Positions 1 through 7,864 of a stretch of DNA of 16,659 nt are shown here, one piece after another. The notes below the pieces were generated by a model that was not told the DNA's origin, ran no database searches, and was given only the letters and a program-made list of their open reading frames with translations. Where the stretch lies: NCBI GenBank assembly GCA_026398545.1, contig JAPLSR010000297.1, forward strand, positions 1 through 16,659, given 5' to 3'. The first letter of the stretch is position 1, and the number at the start of each line of letters is the position of its first letter. The stretch is from Candidatus Sumerlaeota bacterium. GTDB taxonomy: Bacteria > Sumerlaeota > Sumerlaeia > MWCT01. Made by a program: the position numbers and the translations under genes.

Positions 1-1675
1 GGGGAGATGCCACGCGCCGCGCCGCCGGACCGCAAAAGACATCCCCTGTGAAGAAGTCCCACCATAGCCCCTCCGGAAAATACACGGTGCGCACACCGCC
101 TCCTTTCACCTGCGCCTCAAAAATCGGGGCGCATAAAAGGGAAGGACCGAGGAGATATTCCTCCGGGTGCTCATAGGAGCAGGGGTCTTCGGAGGCACCA
201 AGATAGAGCGGACGGCACATTGGGAGATTTTTATCCGTGCACTCACGAGCAACGCTGTAAAGATATGGCAGAAGCCGGCGTCTCAGATTGTAAAAACGCC
301 GCGCCGTCTCCAGCGCAAGGGCGCTGTATGCCCACGGCTCACGTTCCCCGTGAGAACAGTGCATGCGGAGAATCGGGGACAGGGCGGAGAACTGAAACCA
401 GCGGATGTAAAGGTCATCCGGCAGGTGCTCGCCCATGAATCCACCCGTATCATTTGACCAGTAGTGAAAACCGATGTTCCCCCCTGAGACTGTGAAGGGA
501 ATTTGATAACGCAGGACGTGCCATTCACTGATAGTATCGCCTGAAAAACCGATGGGATAGCGCTGACTGCCCCATCCGCCGCAACGGGAAAAGATAACAG
601 GTCGCCTGCGACCGGGCAATTCCGCCGCCGCATGAAAATAGACATGATTGGTCCAGAACTGGTGAAATAATTCCGGTCCGAGGTGCGCGGCATCGCCATC
701 AATCCACCAGAAATCCACACCCATCCTGTGGAAGGGAGCGATGAGCAATTCCTCCGCCGCCTTTCTCTGGCGCGGGTCGGCAAGATTGACCCGGATGCGG
801 TCTTGTTCAGGGGCAACCCTGAGTCCGGCGCGGCGGCAAAATGTTTCAAAATGTGAATCCGTTCTCAGGAGTTCCTGCGGATGGACGTTCAGGGTCAGGA
901 GAAGACCCTCCCTGTGGCACCACCTGATAAACTTCTCAGGGTTGGGAAAGAAATCGGTATCCCAGTCCCAGTTGCACCAGCCATCCTTATGCCAGTCCAT
1001 GTCAAGGACAAGGACGGAGAGGGGAAGCCCTTCCTCCTTGAAACGGCGGACAAGCGCCCTGAATTCCTCCTCAGTGTAAGCATGCCAGCGAGACCACCAG
1101 AAGCCAAGCATTTTCCGGAGCGGGAGTGGCGGATGACTAAAGAGATGCGTCAGGTCGGAAAGTCCCGAGGCATAATCTTTCCCATAAACAAAGAGATACC
1201 AATCCAAGCGTCTGCCTGCGGGGCGTGGCATCAAATTTCCTCTCGCATCAAGGAGCGGTGTCCGGCTGTCATCGAACAAGAACCACCCTGCGCGGGAGAG
1301 AAGTCCATCCTTCAGGCGCTGGTGACGGCTCCCGATTCCGCAGAAGTCCAACGACCGGACATAACCCCCAAGGTTTGATGCAACGGAGCCGGGTCGCCAG
1401 ACTCCATGCATCCCACCACGACGCCAGCGCACAACAAGACCCGATGGATTATCAAAAGGCGAGCAGTCCCGCCTTAACTTTATTGAAAAGGTATCATAAT
1501 TGATTACAAAACCTTTCGCATCTTCACTGCAAGTGAGTAAGGCTGATGGTTCCGGTCTTGAATCGACAATAGCGGTGGGGGCATTGCTAAACCGCCCATT
1601 CTCCGCCCATTCAATCCGAAGTATGCCGCCGCCAAAACCCTGAAACCACCATTGACCGCAGATCAATTCATTCAT
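1..1675 (-). CDS. GH31 family glycoside hydrolase (alpha-glucosidase/alpha-xylosidase type), 3' end cut by window edge
   Basis: The frame is open for 558 codons from ATG 1675 to the window edge, so the C-terminal domain is missing. The (beta/alpha)8 catalytic region is clear. FWWIDGD (residues 322-328) supplies the predicted nucleophile Asp326, GFSGD (376-380) the acid/base Asp380, and YWSNDTGGF (405-413) and RMHCSHGEREPW (437-448) match conserved GH31 blocks. An N-terminal beta-sandwich of about 180 residues precedes it. Family members cleave alpha-linked glucose or xylose from oligosaccharides by a retaining mechanism; the substrate cannot be read from sequence. No signal peptide is visible, so it is probably cytoplasmic. 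The start lies 4 bases after the stop of the upstream nuclease-like gene, and its AAGGA ribosome site sits inside that gene's last codons. Base composition is GC-rich like the chromosome and unlike the AT-rich gene before it, which marks a junction here. Family assignment is secure; substrate is unknown. Confidence 0.9.
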   Translation of the reverse strand, partial: MNELICGQWWFQGFGGGILRIEWAENGRFSNAPTAIVDSRPEPSALLTCSEDAKGFVINYDTFSIKLRRDCSPFDNPSGLVVRWRRGGMHGVWRPGSVASNLGGYVRSLDFCGIGSRHQRLKDGLLSRAGWFLFDDSRTPLLDARGNLMPRPAGRRLDWYLFVYGKDYASGLSDLTHLFSHPPLPLRKMLGFWWSRWHAYTEEEFRALVRRFKEEGLPLSVLVLDMDWHKDGWCNWDWDTDFFPNPEKFIRWCHREGLLLTLNVHPQELLRTDSHFETFCRRAGLRVAPEQDRIRVNLADPRQRKAAEELLIAPFHRMGVDFWWIDGDAAHLGPELFHQFWTNHVYFHAAAELPGRRRPVIFSRCGGWGSQRYPIGFSGDTISEWHVLRYQIPFTVSGGNIGFHYWSNDTGGFMGEHLPDDLYIRWFQFSALSPILRMHCSHGEREPWAYSALALETARRFYNLRRRLLPYLYSVARECTDKNLPMCRPLYLGASEDPCSYEHPEEYLLGPSLLCAPIFEAQVKGGGVRTVYFPEGLWWDFFTGDVFCGPAARRVASP

Positions 1676-1679
1676 GCGT

Positions 1680-2213
1680 TCAATCCTTGAGATTATACTT
1701 TTCTGCAAAATAGCGGAATGATTTGTTCTTCTGTTTGGCTATTGAAATTTTAAAACACTTGAGAATTTCGATCATAAATGAAATGCGAGAGTCGGACTTT
1801 GGAGGGATTAGTTTGTTAAATTCTTCTTTGGATAAGGTATCCGTAGACTTAATGAGTTTGATCCCGATTTGGGGGCAATCCATGTCATCCAAACCGGCGA
1901 GATACCAGCTTTCAATTTCCTTAATGACAATCGAAATGTCTTTGTTTTGAAGATATTTGAACTTGTCGGTCAGGATACTCTTTTTGGCGGTAACACACGG
2001 TTTATCGTTGATATCGGATAGAAATATCAAATCGCCTTTCATTTGGTGAATACTATGGAGGTATTTATCGATTTTTTCATGTTTCTCCTGAGTGTATGGG
2101 ATTTTATCCACATGATCATAGCGCGATTCAAAAAGCGGGGAAAGGATCTTGTCTATAAATCTTCCATCGTCCCCCCCCTCATAAAATATAAATAGGCGCG
2201 TGTAATCCATCAT
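1680..2213 (-). CDS. TOPRIM-like (DUF4276/RloB-like) putative nuclease, partner of AAA ATPase
   Basis: 177 residues, starting ATGATG. The pattern fits a stand-alone TOPRIM-like nuclease: an early acidic segment FYEGGDD (10-16, Glu12), a strand ending in an Asp pair LSDIND (65-70, Asp67 and Asp70), and KEIESWYLAG (98-107), a motif recurring in DUF4276 and RloB-like proteins. The first base of its ATG is the last base of the upstream ATPase stop codon (TGATG), so the two are translationally coupled. Such ATPase plus TOPRIM-like pairs act as a split version of OLD nucleases; PARIS, AbiL and RloAB are relatives in arrangement. I infer an anti-phage or DNA-processing role. The exact Pfam family is uncertain, since the sequence is divergent. 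It is AT-rich and lysine/isoleucine-rich compared with GH31 and leuS, suggesting transfer. Confidence 0.7.
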   Translation of the reverse strand: MMDYTRLFIFYEGGDDGRFIDKILSPLFESRYDHVDKIPYTQEKHEKIDKYLHSIHQMKGDLIFLSDINDKPCVTAKKSILTDKFKYLQNKDISIVIKEIESWYLAGLDDMDCPQIGIKLIKSTDTLSKEEFNKLIPPKSDSRISFMIEILKCFKISIAKQKNKSFRYFAEKYNLKD

Positions 2214-3460
2214 CAGACACCTAATAAGTCTTTAACGTATAATTCATCAATTCCAATTTCATTTTCGAGGAACACCTTTACCTGCTCATTATCGGCTGGA
2301 CGAGTGATGACGGAAAAACCATCCTTATCTCTTGATACAAGTAAAAGATTTTCGATTCCCGCATGTCTCACCAACTCGGGGTTTTGAGTTGTAACAATGA
2401 TCTGCTTTTTTTCGGAAACCTCTTTGAACATGCCGACCAATTTTGAAATCAGATTAGGATGAAGGTTCCGTTCCGGTTCCTCGATGATAATCATCGGTTT
2501 TTCCTCAAAATACAGCGCCAAAATTAAGGCCGTGATATTGATTGTTCCGTCGGAGAGGAAAAATGAAGGAAGATATTTATTCTTATTGTATGTTTCTTTC
2601 AGTTTAAAAAATAATGATCTATCCATTATATTCCCAAAACCCATCGAATCAACAAAAGGAAGAAGGTCTTGCAAGAGGTGCGTAAATTTCCTTTTCTCGT
2701 CTTTATTTTCAATAATCCCTTTTAAAGCTAACGCCAGATTATTTCCATCTTCTTCCAGTTCTGAACTTCCCGTCAAAGGGACAGCCTTTTTGGGCAATTT
2801 GGGATCGAAATCATAAATGGGTATGTTTCCAAATAACCACTCAAATGGGGGAATAACTCTTATGAGTGGATGCACTTTAATAAAGAGTTCTTTATTGGAT
2901 ATTTTCAAATCTTTTAAAAAAGGTGATATGATATCCTCTTTTTCGAGAACTGCGGTTTCGGGGTTTAATTCTGATGTAAAATAATCCTTGTTTCTTATTA
3001 TCTCTAATCGAAATGACCCTAAATTTGATTTTTTTCCCAAACGCCCTTTTATCATTTCATATTCCACTACATTGAATTCTGTCTCATGTTGTTCTTGGCC
3101 TACACTGAACCCTTTCCCCCTTTTATTAAAATTAATTGTAAATTCATATTTTGAATTATTAATATTATATTCTTTTTTTAATCTTCCGGGTTTAAATTTA
3201 ATCTCAGGTTCATAAACTGTTAGCAGCGAAAATACATTATTTGTGCCGATATTTATATTTCGAAATAGATCACTTCCACCTTGTAAAGATATTGCATTAT
3301 TTAGCCCTTGCTTGACAATGTCTTTCAAGAATCTGAAAATCTGGACAAAGTTGGATTTGCCGGAGGCGTTGGCGCCTATAACAATATTCAGGTTCCCGAG
3401 CTCGATGTCTATTTCTCGGAAACTTTTGAAATTTGTTACCCTGATTCGTTTGAATTTCAT
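2213..3460 (-). CDS. AAA ATPase (AAA_15/AAA_21, OLD/SMC-like) of a two-gene defence-type module
   Basis: 415 residues. It begins with the FKSF segment typical of SMC/OLD-type ATPases (10-14), then Walker A GANASGKSN (29-37), a long middle region, an ABC-like signature FFLSDGT (300-306), Walker B MIIIEEPERNLHP (323-335) with Glu327/Glu328, and a switch segment VTTQNPEL (356-363) where many relatives have His in place of Gln359. It has no C-terminal TOPRIM domain; that function appears to be supplied by the next gene, which starts on the last base of this stop codon. A strong ribosome site (AAAAGGAG, 6 bases before ATG) lies in the tail of a leuS fragment whose stop is 3 bases upstream. Related ATPases act as sensors or regulators of an effector nuclease in phage defence. 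That role is inferred from family and arrangement. Confidence 0.88.
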   Translation of the reverse strand: MKFKRIRVTNFKSFREIDIELGNLNIVIGANASGKSNFVQIFRFLKDIVKQGLNNAISLQGGSDLFRNINIGTNNVFSLLTVYEPEIKFKPGRLKKEYNINNSKYEFTINFNKRGKGFSVGQEQHETEFNVVEYEMIKGRLGKKSNLGSFRLEIIRNKDYFTSELNPETAVLEKEDIISPFLKDLKISNKELFIKVHPLIRVIPPFEWLFGNIPIYDFDPKLPKKAVPLTGSSELEEDGNNLALALKGIIENKDEKRKFTHLLQDLLPFVDSMGFGNIMDRSLFFKLKETYNKNKYLPSFFLSDGTINITALILALYFEEKPMIIIEEPERNLHPNLISKLVGMFKEVSEKKQIIVTTQNPELVRHAGIENLLLVSRDKDGFSVITRPADNEQVKVFLENEIGIDELYVKDLLGV

Positions 3461-3463
3461 GGC

Positions 3464-3637
3464 TCACTCCTTTTGGGTTCTACCCCAATAATATATTGTC
3501 CATATCACCAGATTCAGCAGCCTTTTCGGGACATAGATTGCCTTGCGCAGGGGCTTGCCGCCTGTGAAATGCCGCACGCGTTCATCCGCCAGCGCCTTTT
3601 CTCGTACAAACACCTCATCCGCATCCACAGGAATCAT
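3464..3637 (-). pseudogene. Displaced 3' end of leuS (partial duplication) with altered C-terminus
   Basis: In reverse this is an open frame of 57 residues matching the C-terminus of LeuRS from Met847 onward. Positions 3518-3637 align with 5058-5177 in leuS with 5 mismatches in 120 bases. After that the DNA diverges, but the protein stays similar for a few residues: leuS ends LFNIVV and stops, whereas this copy reads LLNLVI and continues for 12 more residues to TGA at 3466-3464. No ribosome site precedes the first ATG and an in-frame TAA lies upstream, so it is a fragment, not a gene. Its stop lies 3 bases before the ATPase start, and its last codons include the ATPase ribosome site. The fragment could have arrived with the ATPase pair, or be the original leuS end displaced by an insertion. 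Confidence 0.85.
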
Positions 3638-3659
3638 TCGGCATGAAAATAAAGGGGGA

Positions 3660-3839
3660 TCATTTTATCAACCTGTGGAAATCGGCAAGGACCTGTTCGG
3701 CTGGAACCAATCGGGCTGCACCATTATCAATCTCTTTGCAACGGCGTTTAATTTCTTTCATCCACTCCGGGCTGATTTCAAAATCTTCTTCATAATCAAG
3801 GCTTTCCAGCAATTTCTCCGCCAGAAATACCCTTGTCAT
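3660..3839 (-). CDS. Truncated addiction-module antitoxin (Unstab_antitox/TIGR02574-like)
   Basis: About 59 residues from ATG 3839; a TTG at 3860 would add seven. The pattern FLAEKLLESLD, then SPEWMKEIKRRCKEID, then LVPAEQVLADFHRLIK matches the C-terminal two thirds of the small unstable antitoxins that pair with RelE/ParE-type toxins. The usual N-terminal stretch of about 15-20 residues is missing and no good ribosome site is visible. The toxin that would normally follow is absent: the DNA 22 bases downstream becomes the leuS 3'-end copy. I read this as a remnant cut at both ends, next to a recombination junction. The product may not be functional. Confidence 0.6.
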   Translation of the reverse strand: MTRVFLAEKLLESLDYEEDFEISPEWMKEIKRRCKEIDNGAARLVPAEQVLADFHRLIK

Positions 3840-3987
3840 CAGATTAATGAAGATATTCAAATCATTTCAACCAAATATAATTTCAGTATTTCAACAAAGA
3901 TTATCTTCAGGGTTGCAGGCGCGGGCAAGTGAAAAATCAGAAATGTCTAATAAAGGATATAGGAAAAGTATACTAAAATTTTTATAA

Positions 3988-4188
3988 TTAGATATAAAAT
4001 AATAATAAAATTAATACTATAAACATTATTATTGAAATGTTGGTTAAACATCCCATCATTCTGCCGATTTTTCTTTGTCGTCCTTGTCTGGTTAATGGAA
4101 TTCCTATTTTTCTGGAAATTTTTTGCTTCATAGATGAAATCCCTAAAGCTCTTTTCCAAGAAAAGGAAATACCAAATTTACGCCCCAT
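3988..4188 (-). CDS. Small membrane protein with basic N-terminus and one C-terminal helix
   Basis: 66 residues. A ribosome site (AAAGGTGA) ends 6 bases before the ATG, which supports real translation in this AT-rich stretch. Residues 1-45 are strongly basic (SFSWKRALGI, GIPLTRQGRQRKIGR); residues 47-66 form a hydrophobic helix ending at the stop (ISIIMFIVLILLLFYI). The basic half resembles a short conserved segment I associate with small hypothetical proteins of phages and mobile DNA, but I cannot name a family. It lies downstream of the PIN/partner pair in the same direction, 51 bases after it. Topology is presumably basic end in the cytoplasm. Function unknown; a toxin-like peptide or phage-derived protein are both possible. 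Confidence 0.5.
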   Translation of the reverse strand: MGRKFGISFSWKRALGISSMKQKISRKIGIPLTRQGRQRKIGRMMGCLTNISIIMFIVLILLLFYI

Positions 4189-4239
4189 TAGTTTTCACCT
4201 TTTTTTAACGATTATTTATAATTCCTCTCTGGGTCAAGG

Positions 4240-4434
4240 TCAGTGAACAGATTCTGCTCGCTCAAGATGTTGAGATGAGGAATAACGTTCAGGATGCCGA
4301 CGTTCGGATTTTCGGAGCCGTTCACAGAGTTTATGTAGATTGTATCCAGCCTCACGCGCCATTTCTTCGCCTGCCTTGCGAACCTCTTCTACTATGGGGT
4401 CATTCCAAATATCCTTTTTTACTTTAGTCTTCAT
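4240..4434 (-). CDS. Small partner (probable antitoxin) of the PIN-domain toxin
   Basis: 64 residues from ATG 4434. The opening WNDPIVEEVRKAGEEMA followed by YNLHKLCERLRKSE matches a common type of small charged helical protein found directly beside PIN-domain genes. The start overlaps the end of the PIN gene by 11 bases, and a strong ribosome site (GGAGGAA) sits in the PIN gene's last codons, so the two are coupled. The order toxin-first is less common than antitoxin-first. No DNA-binding domain of MazE/AbrB or ribbon-helix-helix type is evident, so autoregulation is doubtful. The antitoxin role is inferred from the arrangement. Confidence 0.65.
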   Translation of the reverse strand: MKTKVKKDIWNDPIVEEVRKAGEEMAREAGYNLHKLCERLRKSERRHPERYSSSQHLERAESVH

Positions 4435-4906
4435 CAAGTAATTCCTCCGGTGTGCAGATTGTGGGTATTGAGTATCCCTCTCGTGTATTGACTTCTCTGA
4501 TGCGTCGTCTTATAAATCCATTGGCAATATGTTTACAATTCCATGATAAAAGATAGTCCATGTCATGAACCGAGGCAAGGGCAATATGAAGGGCATCACG
4601 CGCCGCTTTAGCAGGTATTGTCAATTCCCGCATGCATATGGCAGCCAGATGTTCCACATCTTTTGTGATACTCAAACCTGGAAATTTGGCTAATACCGCA
4701 AGCCGTTCTTTCGCCGCCTCAGCATTACCCTGTCGCGCCTCTTCTAAAACAACTTCCGAAATGAACACATCATAATTTGTAAGGCAATTATTCCACCAAC
4801 GGCGGGTTATCTCCTGATGTGCCAGTATTACAATATCCCGCGATGGATGGGATTTTAAATAACTCACAATCGAAGTTTCCAAATAAAGCTTTGGTTTCTT
4901 ATTCAT
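4424..4906 (-). CDS. PIN-domain ribonuclease, VapC-family toxin
   Basis: 160 residues from ATG 4906; a TTG at 4918 would add four. The N-terminal strand LYLETSIVSYL matches the PIN subfamily that has Glu where most VapC proteins have the first catalytic Asp. HPSRDIVILAHQEITRRWW and ISEVVLEEARQG follow, with conserved acidic Glu, then AARDALHIALA with the third acidic position, and LLSWNCKHIAN near the C-terminus. PIN proteins are metal-dependent RNases, usually type II toxins cleaving tRNA or rRNA. The adjacent overlapping small gene is the likely antitoxin. A -10/-35 pair lies 38 bases upstream of the ATG. The AT-rich composition suggests recent arrival with the surrounding block. Confidence 0.85.
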   Translation of the reverse strand: MNKKPKLYLETSIVSYLKSHPSRDIVILAHQEITRRWWNNCLTNYDVFISEVVLEEARQGNAEAAKERLAVLAKFPGLSITKDVEHLAAICMRELTIPAKAARDALHIALASVHDMDYLLSWNCKHIANGFIRRRIREVNTREGYSIPTICTPEELLDED

Positions 4907-4943
4907 TTCTTGTGTCAATATTTTTTCTATCTAAATCAATGAT

Positions 4944-4973
4944 ATAATAGTTACTTTCACATAAGAGGTTCAA
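4944..4973 (-). promoter_or_regulatory. Candidate sigma70-type promoter for the PIN toxin operon
   Basis: On the minus strand TTGAAC (4973-4968) and TATTAT (4949-4944) are separated by 18 bases, upstream of the PIN start at 4906. It is a fair match to the consensus in an otherwise AT-rich gap, so chance is possible. Confidence 0.4.
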
Positions 4974-5039
4974 GTATTATTTTTGCGTATAATTCCGCCC
5001 AAATGTGATAAATGAAATTTATAATGATGCCTGTCGCAA

Positions 5040-7715
5040 TTATACAACAATATTAAACAGCTTTTTCGGGACATAGATTGCCTTGCGCAGGGGCTTGCCG
5101 CCTGTGAAATGCCGCACGCGTTCATCCGCCAGCGCCTTTTCTCGCACAAATGCCTCATCTGCATCCACAGGAATCATGATGTGCGCACGCACCTTGCCAT
5201 TCACCTGAACGACTATCTCAACCTCCTCTAGCGCCGCCGCCTTTTCATCATACTCAGGCCAGGTCTGCTGTGTGATGGAGCCGGCGCAAGCAAGCTCCTC
5301 CCACAATTCCTCCATCAGATGCGGCGCCATGGGCGACAGGAGCAAAAGGAGGGTCTTCACGGCAATGAATGCGGTCTTCTTAGAAACCTCATCACCCGTA
5401 ATTTCAAAATCGGCGATGGCGTTCAGGAATTCCATACATGCCGCAATGGCTGTATTGAAATGGAACCGCTGTGATATGTCATTTGTCACGCGCCCGACGG
5501 TGACGTGAGTCATGCGATGGAGGCTCTTTGCGGCGGCATTCTCCCCGGGGGTAAACGGTGTTGCCTCACAAAGACATCGCCCATCGCGCAGTTTTTCCCC
5601 GTTTGCCATGATATAACGCCAGATGCGGTTCAAAAACCGCGAGGCGCCCTCCACACCTTTATCGCTCCAATCGAGCTCCTTTTCCGCCGGTGAGGCGAAA
5701 AGGATAAAGAGCCTCAGGGCATCCGCGCCAAGCCTCTCCACAAGCTCAGAAGGGTCAACAATGTTCCCCAGCGACTTGGACATCTTCACACTGCGCATCT
5801 CCACCGGGCAGCCGTGCCTCGGGCATTTCCCATCCACCGGCATATCCACCGGCATCGCCGTGTTGCATTGGGGGCAATATGGCGCCTCCATGCAGACCAT
5901 CCCCTGCGTGAACAGGTTCTTGAAAGGCTCGCCGATATTCAAATAGCCGAGGTCGCGCAGAACCTTTGTGAAAAAGCGGGCATACAGAAGGTGCATGATG
6001 GCGTGTTCCACGCCGCCGATATACTGGTCAACCGGCACCCATTCAGCCACCCTCTGAGGTGAAAATGGCTGGGAATCATTCCTCGCATCACAGTATCGGA
6101 GAAAATACCAAGATGAGTCTACGAAGGTGTCCATAGTATCGGTCTCACGCCGGGCAGGAGCGCCGCATTGCGGACATGGAGCGGTAACAAAGGTCGGGGA
6201 TGTATTGATGGGGTTGCCTCCTGTGGCAAAATTGACGTCCGTGGGGAGGAGGACAGGCAGGTTTTCCTCCTTCTCGCCGACAATTCCGCATCTCTCGCAG
6301 TAAAGGACGGGTATCGGTGTGCCCCAGTAACGCTGGCGGGAAATCAGCCAATCGCGAAGCTTATACTGTACCGTTTTGTGCCCCAGTTTTTTCTCCTCCA
6401 CATAATCGGCGATTTTCCTCATGCCCTCTGTTGACGGAATACCGGTAAATGGACCGGAATTGACCTGTATGCCCGGTTCAATATAAGCCCCCCCCATGCC
6501 TGTCCCATCATCCGGCATATCAGCATTGAGCCAGTCCTCGATTAATGCCTTCTGAGCCGGCGAGATAGCGTTTTCACTTTCAGGGCGGATGACCGCCCTG
6601 ATTGGGATGCCATATTTTTTTGCAAACTCAAAGTCGCGCTGGTCGTGGGCGGGGACTGCCATGATGCATCCCGTGCCATATTCCATAAGGACAAAGTTTG
6701 CGGAATAAAGTCTGACGCGCTCGCCCGTGAGAGGATTTATTGCCTCGCGTCCGAGATAGATGCCCTCCTTTTCGCGGTCTTCGGCGGTGCGGACGCCATG
6801 GTCCTGGAGACCGATGCGGTTCACAAAATCGCGCACAGCCGCCTCCTGCGGCGTTCCGCGGGAAATCTCCAGCGTGCGCGGATGCTCTGGCGCGAAGACC
6901 ATGAAGGTCACGCCGTAAAGCGTGTCGGGACGCGTCGTGAAGATGGGGATATATCTATCCTCATCCGGACGCGGGTCTGCCAGTTCAAAATTGACGAGGC
7001 ATCCTTCGCTCCGCCCTATCCAGTTTCTCTGCATGATGCGGACATATTCAGGCCAGCCTGTCAGATTATCCAGCTCGGTGAGGAGTTCCTCGGCATAGTG
7101 CGTTATTTTGAAGAACCACTGTGTGAGCTGGCGGAGTTCAACCTTCGTTTCCGTGTGGCGCCAGCATTTGCCGTCGATGACCTGCTCATTGGCGAGAACG
7201 GTGTTGCAATCCGGACACCAGTTCACCGCAGCCTTTTTCCGGTATGTCAGACCGCGCTCAAACATCTTCAAAAAGACGAACTGATTCCATTTATAGTAAT
7301 CGGGATAGCAGGTGGCGAGGAAGCGCTCCCAATCATAGGAATAGCCCATCCGTTTCAATCCCACTATCATGTCATCTATGCACTGCTGTGTGAATGCGGC
7401 GGGGCTGACCGCGGCGCCCTTCTCGCGGGCGGACTTTATGGCGGCATTTTCCGCCGGCAGTCCAAAGGCGTCAAACCCCATCGGATAAAGGACCTTGCAA
7501 CCCCTCATGCGCATGAAGCGGGCAACGGCATCGCCGATGGTGTAATTGCGGATATGACCCATGTGGATTCTTCCGCTGGAGTAAGGAAACATCTCCAGGA
7601 CGTAGTATTTGGGTCGGAGGTCATCCGGAGTAACCTTGAAAAGTCCCTTCTCTTCCCATCTTGCCTGCCATTTCCTTTCAATCTCCTCAAATGCATAGAA
7701 GCGATTATCTGACAC
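5040..7715 (-). CDS. leuS: Leucyl-tRNA synthetase
   Basis: 891 residues from GTG 7715, chosen because AAAGGAG lies 8 bases before it and the protein starts at the usual place. It charges tRNA-Leu with leucine in the cytoplasm. Class I signatures are present: HMGH (51-54) and KMSKS (644-648). The CP1 editing domain has TRPDTLYG (261-268) and GTGCIMAVPAHDQRD (347-361), so hydrolysis of mischarged tRNA should be intact. Cysteine pairs at 167/170, 473/476, 514/517 and 614/617 point to zinc-ribbon inserts and explain the slightly long chain. Sequence style is bacterial, not archaeal. The last 40 or so codons are duplicated at 3518-3637. No T-box leader is seen in the 266 bases upstream, which are shared with the divergent epimerase gene. 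Confidence 0.98.
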   Translation of the reverse strand: MSDNRFYAFEEIERKWQARWEEKGLFKVTPDDLRPKYYVLEMFPYSSGRIHMGHIRNYTIGDAVARFMRMRGCKVLYPMGFDAFGLPAENAAIKSAREKGAAVSPAAFTQQCIDDMIVGLKRMGYSYDWERFLATCYPDYYKWNQFVFLKMFERGLTYRKKAAVNWCPDCNTVLANEQVIDGKCWRHTETKVELRQLTQWFFKITHYAEELLTELDNLTGWPEYVRIMQRNWIGRSEGCLVNFELADPRPDEDRYIPIFTTRPDTLYGVTFMVFAPEHPRTLEISRGTPQEAAVRDFVNRIGLQDHGVRTAEDREKEGIYLGREAINPLTGERVRLYSANFVLMEYGTGCIMAVPAHDQRDFEFAKKYGIPIRAVIRPESENAISPAQKALIEDWLNADMPDDGTGMGGAYIEPGIQVNSGPFTGIPSTEGMRKIADYVEEKKLGHKTVQYKLRDWLISRQRYWGTPIPVLYCERCGIVGEKEENLPVLLPTDVNFATGGNPINTSPTFVTAPCPQCGAPARRETDTMDTFVDSSWYFLRYCDARNDSQPFSPQRVAEWVPVDQYIGGVEHAIMHLLYARFFTKVLRDLGYLNIGEPFKNLFTQGMVCMEAPYCPQCNTAMPVDMPVDGKCPRHGCPVEMRSVKMSKSLGNIVDPSELVERLGADALRLFILFASPAEKELDWSDKGVEGASRFLNRIWRYIMANGEKLRDGRCLCEATPFTPGENAAAKSLHRMTHVTVGRVTNDISQRFHFNTAIAACMEFLNAIADFEITGDEVSKKTAFIAVKTLLLLLSPMAPHLMEELWEELACAGSITQQTWPEYDEKAAALEEVEIVVQVNGKVRAHIMIPVDADEAFVREKALADERVRHFTGGKPLRKAIYVPKKLFNIVV
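5058..5177 (-). repeat. Direct repeat: leuS 3' end, intact copy
   Basis: These 120 bases inside leuS recur in the same orientation at 3518-3637 with 5 mismatches; four of them lie in one stretch near the leuS-internal end (positions 5145-5160). The two copies bracket about 1.4 kb with the PIN pair, small membrane protein and antitoxin remnant. This is the footprint expected from insertion at a gene's 3' end or from homologous recombination with an incoming leuS fragment. Confidence 0.9.
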
Positions 7716-7864
7716 AAATACTCTCCTTTTATAGCGGAAGACGAAATATCCCTGTGGCTGTATTAAACAAAAATTTAAACTGTCATAGACAAATCACACA
7801 GGATGGCAACAACTTTTTCACGCGGATTCATCTTGATAGAGTTTCCGAATTAATCGTAAAAAAG

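Noticed and set aside
283..849. A 188-codon minus-strand frame inside the GH31 region
   Set aside because: It is a shifted reading of the GH31 gene; the true frame carries the catalytic motifs and stays open for 558 codons.
3461..5039. Integrase or transposase that would explain the leuS repeat
   Set aside because: No recombinase motif, terminal inverted repeat or target duplication other than the leuS repeat is visible, so no named mobile element is called.
6645..7712. A 355-codon open frame on the plus strand opposite leuS
   Set aside because: It is antisense to the well-conserved catalytic and editing region of leuS, has no recognisable motif, and is explained by codon bias of leuS.
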